Below, piece after piece: positions 1-6,412 of a DNA stretch of 6,412 nt (position 1 is the first letter of the stretch; each line of letters starts with the position of its first letter). Both the position numbers and the translations under genes were made by a program. The notes under the pieces were generated by a model. That model made no database searches, was not told where the DNA came from, and saw only the letters and a program-made list of their open reading frames with translations. This DNA comes from Actinomycetes bacterium (GTDB lineage: Bacteria; Actinomycetota; Acidimicrobiia; Acidimicrobiales; Palsa-688). The stretch spans positions 1 to 6,412 of the forward strand of contig JAKAXN010000268.1 in assembly GCA_021816565.1 (NCBI GenBank), given 5' to 3'.

Positions 1-22
1 GGCCGGGCCGGGAGGGCACCGC

Positions 23-28
23 GATACT
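23..28 (+). promoter_or_regulatory. Possible -10 box (GATACT) for the MptB-like gene
   Basis: GATACT matches four of six positions of the TATAAT consensus and ends 8 nt before the ATG at 37, which would put transcription start at or next to the start codon. The -35 region would fall at or beyond the left edge, so it cannot be judged. The only Shine-Dalgarno-like run (GGAGGG, 11-16) lies 20 nt from the ATG, too far to serve it. A leaderless start is therefore plausible, on weak evidence. Confidence 0.3.
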
Positions 29-36
29 CGACGGCC

Positions 37-1584
37 ATGCACTCGCACCGGCCCCGGGCGGCGCTACGGGCCACCCGGCGGGCGTCCGGTGCGGTCGCCC
101 GACAGGTCGGCTGGCGCTGGGTCCTGCTGGGCCTGGCCGGCTCTGCCCTCCTGGCGGCGGTATCGCCACCGTTGCTGACCAGCTTCGACGGGCCGGCGGT
201 GTCGTGGTGGTACGACCTGACGGCGCCCGGGCGCAACGGTGTCTGGACCAGCGCGGCGGCCTACGCCGGCATCGCAGCGGTCATCACCAGCTGGGTGGCC
301 GTGGGAAGCCGGCTCCGCTGGAGGGAAGGGCCGGCCCGGGTGCTGCTGGCGCCGCTGGCGGCCTGGACCGCTCCCCTCCTCGTCGGGCCCCCGCTCTTCA
401 GCCGGGACATCTACAGCTACCTCAGCCAGGCCACCCTGACCGATCTGCATCTCAATCCCTACACCCACGTCGCTGCGGCCCTGGCCGCCACCCCGGCGAG
501 GGCCGTGCTCCACACCGTGGCACCGGCGTGGCGCCACACCCTCTCCCCGTACGGTCCGCTGTTCCTGTGGCTCGGATCGACGCTGGTCGACCTGGCCGGT
601 CGGGGCGTCATAGCCGGGGTCCTGGTGATGCGCCTGCCGGCCGTGATCGGGTTCCTGCTCATGGCCGTGTTCGTGCCGAGACTGGCCCGGTCCTCGGGAG
701 CCGATCCCCGTCGGGCCCTGTGGCTCGGGGTCCTCAGCCCCCTGGTCCTGTTCGAGCTCGTCGCAGCCGGCCACAACGACGCGCTCATGGTCGGTCTGAT
801 GGTCGCCGGGCTGGCCCTGGCCACCGAGGACCACCCGGTCGTAGGTGTGGCGCTGTGCGCGGTGGCGGCCATGGTGAAGCTGCCGGCCCTGGTGGGCTGC
901 GTGGCCATCGCCGTGGCGTGGGCCCGGACCCGCCCCGACCGGATGTCGGCAGCCCGAACGGCCGCCGTCTCGGCGGCCGTGTCAGGGGGCGTGGTCGCCG
1001 CGGTCAGCGCGGCCACCGGGCTGGGCTTCGCCTGGCTGTCGCCGGGCGTGCTGCTGACCCCGGCCCGGGGGTCCATCGAGTTGACGCCCTCCACCGCCGT
1101 GGGCGACACCATCGTCGCGGCCGCCCACCTGGTCGGCGTCAGGCTGCCGGTCGGGCCGACGGTAACCGCGGTATGGGTGCTGACCCTCGTGGCCGCCGGC
1201 TTCCTCGGCGGCCGCCTGGTTCTGGGCGGCCGGGTCGAGCGCCTGGCCGCGGTCGTGGCCGCTGCCCTGCTGGCGGTGGTGGTGGCCGGCCCGGCCCTGT
1301 GGCCCTGGTACCTGACATGGGGCTTCACCCTGCTCGCGACGGTCCCCGGAGCCCAGTGGTCCCGGTGGCTCCCGGTCGCCACCGCCGGGGCCTGCGTGGT
1401 GCTGGCTCCCACCGGTCAGATCAACATCACCTCCACCGAAGGCCCCTACGTGACGGCCGGATGGCTGGCCGTGGCCATCCTCGCCGCCTACCGGTTCCGG
1501 TCCCGGCGGAGCGGGCCGGAGCGGCCGGACGAGGCGGCCGGGCCGCTCCCCGCGACGGTTGCCGCGGCGGAGAGCCTCCTGTAG
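37..1584 (+). CDS. mptB: MptB-type polyprenol-phosphate-mannose-dependent alpha-1,6-mannosyltransferase (GT-C fold membrane protein)
   Basis: This 515-residue polytopic membrane protein probably moves a sugar from a polyprenyl-phosphate donor onto an envelope glycolipid on the outer face of the membrane. Relatives in Corynebacteriales build the alpha-1,6-mannan core of lipomannan. After a basic N-terminus (residues 1-27) come about 11-13 hydrophobic segments, starting near 28-46, 72-89 and 102-120. The GT-C signature follows: FSRDIYSY at 121-128, with D124 the likely catalytic or donor-binding acid, then NPY at 140-142 and PYGPLFL at 171-177 in the external loop. Further family-like motifs are HNDAL (246-250), VKLPAL (280-285) and WPWYLTW (422-428). 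A short Arg/Pro-rich tail (487-515) is probably cytoplasmic. The ATG at 37 is chosen because no start codon precedes it in frame within the window. The family call is firm; the mannose donor and acceptor are inferred, since this family is also found in actinobacteria without known lipomannan. Confidence 0.8.
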   Translation: MHSHRPRAALRATRRASGAVARQVGWRWVLLGLAGSALLAAVSPPLLTSFDGPAVSWWYDLTAPGRNGVWTSAAAYAGIAAVITSWVAVGSRLRWREGPARVLLAPLAAWTAPLLVGPPLFSRDIYSYLSQATLTDLHLNPYTHVAAALAATPARAVLHTVAPAWRHTLSPYGPLFLWLGSTLVDLAGRGVIAGVLVMRLPAVIGFLLMAVFVPRLARSSGADPRRALWLGVLSPLVLFELVAAGHNDALMVGLMVAGLALATEDHPVVGVALCAVAAMVKLPALVGCVAIAVAWARTRPDRMSAARTAAVSAAVSGGVVAAVSAATGLGFAWLSPGVLLTPARGSIELTPSTAVGDTIVAAAHLVGVRLPVGPTVTAVWVLTLVAAGFLGGRLVLGGRVERLAAVVAAALLAVVVAGPALWPWYLTWGFTLLATVPGAQWSRWLPVATAGACVVLAPTGQINITSTEGPYVTAGWLAVAILAAYRFRSRRSGPERPDEAAGPLPATVAAAESLL

Positions 1585-1587
1585 GGT
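1559..1587 (+). promoter_or_regulatory. Sigma-A-like promoter inside the end of the MptB-like gene, reading into the thioesterase gene
   Basis: A -35 box TTGCCG (1559-1564) and a -10 box TAGGGT (1582-1587) are separated by exactly 17 bp. TTGCCG matches TTGACA at four of six positions, and TAGGGT keeps the TAnnnT core. The first three bases of the -10 box are the TAG stop codon of the upstream gene. An ATG lies 7 nt downstream at 1595, the spacing expected of a leaderless transcript. The thioesterase GTG would be about 26 nt into the RNA. This is the best-supported promoter in the window, but it is a sequence match only. Confidence 0.5.
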
Positions 1588-1594
1588 CCCGGCG

Positions 1595-1624
1595 ATGCAG
1601 CACCGCTCCCGGCCGGCCGGGTGA
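1595..1624 (+). CDS. Possible leaderless 9-codon upstream ORF overlapping the thioesterase start
   Basis: An ATG sits 7 nt after the TAGGGT box and opens a 9-codon frame reading MQHRSRPAG. Its TGA stop (1622-1624) overlaps the GTG start (1621-1623) of the thioesterase in a GTGA arrangement typical of translational coupling. The thioesterase GTG has no convincing Shine-Dalgarno sequence; the preceding bases are a GC palindrome (1608-1621). Ribosomes loading on the leaderless ATG could therefore feed the downstream gene. The frame is too short to show coding character. The alternative is that this ATG is the true thioesterase start, split off by a one-base indel or sequencing error in the GC palindrome. 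Confidence 0.3.
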   Translation: MQHRSRPAG

Positions 1625-2475
1625 GCGCCCCACCGAGCAGCGGCGGCCCGCGCCCGTGGGCGCCGGTCACCGAAGCCGAGGGGGACGGGGTGTTCGAGGT
1701 GGCCATGGACGCCGGGTTCTGCATCGCCGACGGTGTCTGCAACGGCGGCTACGTGCTGGCCGTCATGCACCAGGTGGCGCTCGTCGCCCTGCAGCGGGTG
1801 GGCTCGGCCACCACCTCGGCACTGGCCGTCTCCAGCCAGTTCCTGGCCCCCACCGCCCCCGGTCCGGCAACCGTCCGGGTGACGCGGATGCACACCGGCC
1901 GGTCCCTCAGCCGGCTGGACCTGGAGATCGACAGCATGGGGCGCACCACGGTGCGGGCCGGCCTGTCGTTCCTCCTCCCGAGCGGGGCGGCCTCCGGGCC
2001 GTGGTGCTCGGTCGATCCCCCGACCCTGCCCGAGCCGGGATCGTGCCGCCCGATGCCGGAGATGCGGGGCGACTCGCTCCCCTGGCCGTCCATGTACCGG
2101 AGCCGTATCGAGCTCCTGGTGGACCCGGCCACGAGCGGGTTCATGGACGCAGCACCGAGCGGACGCGGCGCCATCACGACATGGTGGTCGACCAGGGAGG
2201 ACCGGGTGATGGACGCCGGGCTGCTGCTGCTGGCCCTCGACGCCATGCCCCCCGGCACCATGGAGCTGGACCGCGACGTGGGGCGCACCCCGACCGTCCA
2301 GCTCGAAGCCCGCTTCTACGCCGACGGGCCGGTCCTGGAGTCGGTGAGCGGACCGCTCGTCGCCCGCCAGCAGGTCCTGACCGCGGGCCGCCTCACCGCC
2401 GACCAGATGTGCCAGGTCTGGGACCGCACGGGCCGCCTCCTGGCGTCCGCCACCCAGATCAACTGGCTGGTCTGA
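1621..2475 (+). CDS. Acyl-CoA thioesterase, double-hotdog (TesB-like) family
   Basis: This 284-residue soluble protein probably hydrolyses acyl-CoA to free acid and CoA in the cytoplasm. The N-terminal hotdog carries NGGYVLAVMHQVAL (41-54), the helix with the family's GGY motif, then a strand region SSQFLAPTAPGPATVRV (71-87) and GRSLSRLDLEI (93-103). The C-terminal hotdog runs from about 198 to 284. Aligned by eye to E. coli TesB, residues D207, T225 (in GRTPTVQLEARF) and Q279 (in ASATQI) fall where the Asp-Thr-Gln catalytic triad lies, so the enzyme looks intact. The two-domain length is normal for the family. GTG 1621 is the first start available after the upstream TAG in the same frame; GTG 1690, GTG 1699 and ATG 1705 are later alternatives but would trim residues that precede the first hotdog. 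Substrate chain length cannot be read from sequence. The preceding gene ends 36 nt upstream. Confidence 0.82.
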   Translation: MSAPPSSGGPRPWAPVTEAEGDGVFEVAMDAGFCIADGVCNGGYVLAVMHQVALVALQRVGSATTSALAVSSQFLAPTAPGPATVRVTRMHTGRSLSRLDLEIDSMGRTTVRAGLSFLLPSGAASGPWCSVDPPTLPEPGSCRPMPEMRGDSLPWPSMYRSRIELLVDPATSGFMDAAPSGRGAITTWWSTREDRVMDAGLLLLALDAMPPGTMELDRDVGRTPTVQLEARFYADGPVLESVSGPLVARQQVLTAGRLTADQMCQVWDRTGRLLASATQINWLV

Positions 2476-2496
2476 CCGGAGCCGGGCGGGCTCCGG
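2476..2496. terminator. GC hairpin after the thioesterase stop (terminator or operator)
   Basis: CCGGAGCC (2476-2483) and GGCTCCGG (2489-2496) form a perfect 8-bp stem with a 5-nt loop, starting directly after the TGA (2473-2475). No T-run follows, so it would be a U-less hairpin of the kind often proposed in high-GC actinobacteria. An overlapping alternative pairing joins GACCGG (2474-2479) with CCGGTC (2498-2503). The element also sits about 26-46 nt before the next start codon, where the -35 region of that gene's promoter should be, so it could equally be an operator. Confidence 0.35.
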
Positions 2497-2509
2497 GCCG
2501 GTCCGACCG

Positions 2510-2515
2510 TAGGGT
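2510..2515 (+). promoter_or_regulatory. TAGGGT -10 box just before the LLM oxidoreductase start
   Basis: This hexamer is identical to the -10 box before the thioesterase and ends 6 nt before the ATG at 2522, fitting a leaderless transcript. No good -35 hexamer is present at 16-18 bp; that stretch is occupied by the inverted repeat at 2476-2496, so an activator or extended contacts might be needed. The purine run at 2511-2519 could instead act as a Shine-Dalgarno sequence, so the leaderless reading is not certain. Confidence 0.4.
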
Positions 2516-2521
2516 GGGGCC

Positions 2522-3352
2522 ATGGAATTCGGCATCGGCTTCTTCGCAACCCACGACGCCATGGACCCGGCTGCGCTGGCCCGGCTGGTCGAGGACCGCG
2601 GGTTCGAATCCCTGTTCTTCCCGGAACACACCCACATCCCGGCGTCGCGCCTGAGCCCGTACCCCGGCGGCTCGGAGCTGCCGAGGAAGTACGCCCACAC
2701 CTTCGATCTGTTCGTCGCCATGACCGCGGCGGCCACTGCGACCACCCGGCTGCGGATCGGCAGCGGGATCTGCCTTCTGATCGAGCGCGACCCGATCACC
2801 ACGGCCAAGGAGGTCGCGTCGGTCGACTTCCTGTCGGGCGGGCGGGTGGAGTTCGGGGTAGGGGCCGGGTGGAACCGGGAGGAGATGGAGAACCACGGCA
2901 CCGATCCCCGCAGGCGCATGGCCGTGCTGCAGGAACGGGTAGAGGCCATGAAGGCCATCTGGACCGAGGACGAGGCCAGCTACGCCGGGGAGCACGTGAA
3001 GTTCGAGCGGATCTGGTCGTGGCCCAAACCGGCGCAGAGGCCCCACCCGCCGGTCATCGTCGGGGGCAACGGCCCGACGGTCACCGACCGGGTCAGAGCC
3101 TTCGGGGACGCCTGGATGCCCAACTACTCCCGCAACGGGATCCTCGAGCGGGCCGCCGAGCTGCGGGCCGGCGCCGACCGGCGCATCGGCCTGCAGGTGA
3201 TGGGAGTGCCGAGCGACGCCAGGGTCATCGCCTCTTTCGAGGAGGCCGGGTTCGACCGGGTGGTGCACTGGGTCCCGTCGGCCGGGCGGAGCCGGATCGA
3301 GGCCGACCTGGAGAAGTTCGAGGCCGCCATCGCCGAGGCCCACGGAGAGTAG
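2522..3352 (+). CDS. LLM-class oxidoreductase, probably F420-dependent (Rv2161c-like group)
   Basis: This 276-residue enzyme has a luciferase-like TIM-barrel fold and probably transfers hydride between reduced F420 and an unknown organic substrate. Visible family features are the N-terminal strand MEFGIGF; LFFPEHTHIP (31-40); the strand TRLRIGSGICLL (75-86); RDPITTAKEVASVDFLSGGR (89-108); and FGVGAGWNREEMENHG (111-126), the cofactor phosphate and ring contact region. HPPVIVGGNGP (175-185) near the C-terminal half is also typical. Length and motif order match the family of putative F420-dependent oxidoreductases that is abundant in mycobacteria and other actinobacteria. The cofactor is inferred from this resemblance; FMN-using relatives share the fold. 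The ATG at 2522 starts exactly at the conserved first strand, so the start is secure. It follows the thioesterase by 46 nt, with an apparent promoter of its own. Confidence 0.87.
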   Translation: MEFGIGFFATHDAMDPAALARLVEDRGFESLFFPEHTHIPASRLSPYPGGSELPRKYAHTFDLFVAMTAAATATTRLRIGSGICLLIERDPITTAKEVASVDFLSGGRVEFGVGAGWNREEMENHGTDPRRRMAVLQERVEAMKAIWTEDEASYAGEHVKFERIWSWPKPAQRPHPPVIVGGNGPTVTDRVRAFGDAWMPNYSRNGILERAAELRAGADRRIGLQVMGVPSDARVIASFEEAGFDRVVHWVPSAGRSRIEADLEKFEAAIAEAHGE

Positions 3353-3386
3353 GAGGTACCGGCCGCCCGCCCGGTGGAGGGGGACG

Positions 3387-4061
3387 CTACCTGCTCGGGG
3401 CCGGCAGAGCGCCGGGCCCCTCGACCAGCAGGGCGGCCACTTCGACCATGTCCGAAACCACCGCCGACGCCCCGGCCAGCCGGGCCGGCCGGGTCACCGC
3501 GGCGAAGCCTATGACGGCCATGCCGGCGGCCCGGGCCGCCTCCACCCCCAGTGGGCTGTCCTCGACCACGACCGTCTCCGCCGGAGCTACCCCCATACGG
3601 GCCGCGGCGTGCAGGAACAGGTCCGGTGCCGGCTTGCCCCGGGCCACGTCACCGGCGCTGAACACCCGGCCGGCGAATCGATCCCACAGCCCGGTGAGCC
3701 GCAGCGCCCTCTCGATCCGCTCGTGGCTGCCCGACGACGCCACGCAGAACGGGATGGCCGCCTCCTCCAGCCGGTCCAGTACGGCCTCCGCACCGGGGAC
3801 CGCTCCGAGCCCGGAGTCGAACGCCGCGAACAGGTCGCGGTGGTAGCGGGCCTCGAACCCCCCTGGCAGACGCTGCCCGGATCGGGCCTCCACCATCTCC
3901 CGGACCCGTTCGATGGTTCCGCCCAGATAGGTCTCGACGCACTCTTCGAAGCTGGTCGGCCGCCACATCTCGCTCAGCAGGCGGGCCAGCACCCGGTTGG
4001 CCAGGCTCTCGCTGTCGACGAGAACGCCGTCGTTGTCGAAGACCACCAGCTCCCACGGCAC
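3387..4061 (-). CDS. HAD-family (subfamily IA) hydrolase, sugar-phosphate or phosphoglycolate-type phosphatase
   Basis: This is a soluble Mg-dependent phosphatase or phosphomutase of the haloacid dehalogenase superfamily. From the GTG at 4061 it has 224 residues, and all four HAD motifs are intact: motif I FDNDGVLVDSE, with nucleophile D9 and acid D11; motif II VASSGS, with S109/S110; motif III GKPAPDLF, with K143; and motif IV VVEDSPLGVEAARAAG, with E167/D168 binding metal. Residues of about 14-80 form the helical cap of the C1 type, as in beta-phosphoglucomutase and YieH-like 6-phosphogluconate phosphatase. The substrate cannot be told. Upstream in-frame starts exist at GTG 4079, ATG 4103 and GTG 4115. 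I chose 4061 because it places the start four residues before the first beta strand, as is usual, and removes an Arg-rich stretch. Using 4103 would overlap the opposite-strand gene's ATG. The gene converges on the LLM gene, stop to stop, with a 34-nt gap. Confidence 0.82.
   Translation of the reverse strand: MPWELVVFDNDGVLVDSESLANRVLARLLSEMWRPTSFEECVETYLGGTIERVREMVEARSGQRLPGGFEARYHRDLFAAFDSGLGAVPGAEAVLDRLEEAAIPFCVASSGSHERIERALRLTGLWDRFAGRVFSAGDVARGKPAPDLFLHAAARMGVAPAETVVVEDSPLGVEAARAAGMAVIGFAAVTRPARLAGASAVVSDMVEVAALLVEGPGALPAPSR
3397..3420 (+). terminator. Possible terminator hairpin for the LLM gene, inside the end of the HAD gene
   Basis: GGGGCCGGC (3397-3405) pairs with GCCGG (3411-3415) and GCCCC... 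read as CCCC at 3417-3420, giving 9 base pairs with one bulged G (3416) and a 5-nt loop. It begins 45 nt after the LLM stop codon, within the last codons of the convergent HAD gene. There is no T-run. In coding DNA this GC-rich such a stem can arise by chance, so this is a weak call; I see no better terminator in the 34-nt gap between the two stop codons. Confidence 0.22.
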
Positions 4062-4069
4062 GGCCGGCC

Positions 4070-4098
4070 AGTCTGGCACCCGCCGCCGTGAGCGTGAA
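4070..4098 (-). promoter_or_regulatory. Possible leaderless promoter for the HAD hydrolase
   Basis: On the minus strand, TTCACG (4098-4093) and CAGACT (4075-4070) are 17 bp apart. The first matches TTGACA at four of six positions; the second has the A and final T of TAnnnT but not the first T. The box ends 8 nt before GTG 4061, the same geometry as the other starts in the window. It supports that start, but each box is imperfect. Confidence 0.25.
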
Positions 4099-4101
4099 GC
4101 C

Positions 4102-4521
4102 ATGGCCGACAGCACCGACCGGATCGCGGAGCAGACGCTGAGTACCTACGCCACCATCACCGTGGTGGGAGCCAGCGCCGATCCGGTCAAGCCGGCGCAC
4201 TACGTACCCGCCGACATGCAGGCTCACGGCTGGAGGATCGTCCCGGTCAATCCCCGGGAGGAACGGATCCTCGGGGAGCCGGTGTACCGGACACTTGGTG
4301 ACGTCCCGGGGCCGGTGGGGCTGGTCAACGTGTTCCGCCCGTCGGGCGAAACCCCTGATGTGGCCCGACAGGCGGTGGCGGCCGGAGCCCGGGCCCTGTG
4401 GCTGCAACTGGGGATCTTCTCAGCCGAGGCCAGGGCCATCGCCGAGGAGGCCGGACTGCTCTACGTGGAGGACCGGTGCCTGCTGGTCGAACGGCGGCGC
4501 CTGGGTCTCGACGCCCCCTAA
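4102..4521 (+). CDS. CoA-binding protein, YccU-like (CoA_binding_2 family)
   Basis: This 139-residue single-domain Rossmann protein belongs to the family of small proteins related to the CoA-binding domain of succinyl-CoA synthetase. ITVVGASADPVKPAHYV (19-35) is the first strand and nucleotide loop, with G23-A24-S25 at the turn. GWRIVPVNP (43-51) is the second strand, where family members have the same VNP ending. GLVNVFRPSGETPDVARQAVAAG (73-95) and ALWLQLGIFSAEARAIAEEAGL (98-119) follow, and YVEDRCLLVE (121-130) closes the domain. Length is normal. CoA binding is known for relatives; the physiological role is unknown. The frame is open upstream to at least 3997, but that would run antisense through the HAD gene, so ATG 4102, which gives the usual short lead-in, is preferred. 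There is no strong ribosome binding site (GTGAG at 4089-4093 at best). The gene diverges from the HAD gene and converges on the catalase. Confidence 0.85.
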   Translation: MADSTDRIAEQTLSTYATITVVGASADPVKPAHYVPADMQAHGWRIVPVNPREERILGEPVYRTLGDVPGPVGLVNVFRPSGETPDVARQAVAAGARALWLQLGIFSAEARAIAEEAGLLYVEDRCLLVERRRLGLDAP

Positions 4522-4549
4522 CCAACCGGCCCCGGCGGCCTGATCGGGG

Positions 4550-4588
4550 CGTGGCCCAGCGGCACCGTACCGGCGCCGCTGGGCCACG
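4550..4588. terminator. Strong bidirectional hairpin between the CoA-binding gene and the catalase gene
   Basis: A perfect 14-bp inverted repeat, arms 4550-4563 and 4575-4588, encloses an 11-nt loop that can itself pair for three more bases. It lies 28 nt after the TAA of the CoA-binding gene and 13 nt after the catalase stop on the other strand, so one hairpin could end both convergent transcripts. No T-run follows on either strand. It is the longest perfect stem I found in the window and, unlike the others, lies in non-coding DNA. Confidence 0.7.
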
Positions 4589-4601
4589 AGGTAGAAGCCC
4601 G

Positions 4602-6412
<1,811 letters not shown>

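Noticed and set aside
204..2654. An 816-codon open frame on the plus strand spanning the MptB-like, thioesterase and early LLM genes
   Set aside because: It lies out of frame over three recognisable genes, its product is an Arg/Gly/Pro-rich low-complexity string, and no family motif appears. Long chance frames are normal in DNA this GC-rich.
982..2958. A 658-codon minus-strand open frame
   Set aside because: It is antisense to three genes with clear conserved motifs, and its translation is Gly/Arg/Pro/Gln-rich without any recognisable domain.
2459..3343. A 294-codon minus-strand open frame opposite the LLM gene
   Set aside because: It mirrors the LLM gene almost end to end and has no domain features; the plus-strand frame has the full family motif series.
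3997..4101. A 35-residue N-terminal extension of the CoA-binding protein
   Set aside because: It would run antisense through the HAD catalytic motif I region and does not resemble the short N-terminus usual in this family; ATG 4102 fits better.
37..4521. A functional gene cluster, such as a new pathway or defence system, formed by these neighbours
   Set aside because: The genes belong to unrelated housekeeping families, change strand repeatedly and are separated by apparent promoters or hairpins. Nothing in the window resembles toxin-antitoxin, phage, nuclease or sensor-effector modules.

Overview
This window is a 6.4 kb stretch of very GC-rich, tightly packed bacterial chromosome. A polyprenol-phosphate-sugar-dependent membrane mannosyltransferase of the MptB type and an F420-type luciferase-like (LLM) oxidoreductase point to an actinobacterium. 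TAGGGT-type -10 boxes lying directly against start codons fit that, perhaps in the Acidimicrobiia, but the class is a guess. There are six real protein genes, plus one possible 9-codon upstream ORF. I see no RNA gene, mobile element, CRISPR array or phage gene. No gap between genes exceeds about 80 bases.

Layout: (1) 37-1584, +, MptB-like GT-C glycosyltransferase. (2) 1621-2475, +, double-hotdog acyl-CoA thioesterase, preceded by a good promoter whose -10 box contains the stop codon of gene 1. (3) 2522-3352, +, LLM-class, probably F420-dependent oxidoreductase with its own TAGGGT box. (4) about 3387-4061, -, HAD-family sugar-phosphate-type phosphatase, convergent with gene 3. (5) 4102-4521, +, small CoA-binding Rossmann protein, divergent from gene 4. 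(6) 4602 to beyond the right edge, -, large-subunit (HPII/KatE-type) catalase, convergent with gene 5 and separated from it by a strong 14-bp-stem hairpin.

The genes look like single-gene transcription units, not one pathway. Cell-envelope glycosylation, acyl-CoA hydrolysis, F420 redox chemistry, phosphate-ester hydrolysis, CoA binding and peroxide removal stand side by side, and strand switches with hairpins separate several of them. I found no evidence of a new multi-gene system.

The points most worth a second look are: probable leaderless promoters at several starts; a 9-codon ORF whose stop overlaps the thioesterase GTG; a Cys in the catalase where E. coli HPII has the His of its His-Tyr bond, with spacing that fits the Cys-Tyr bond of Neurospora CAT-1; and the compact divergent start region of genes 4 and 5.
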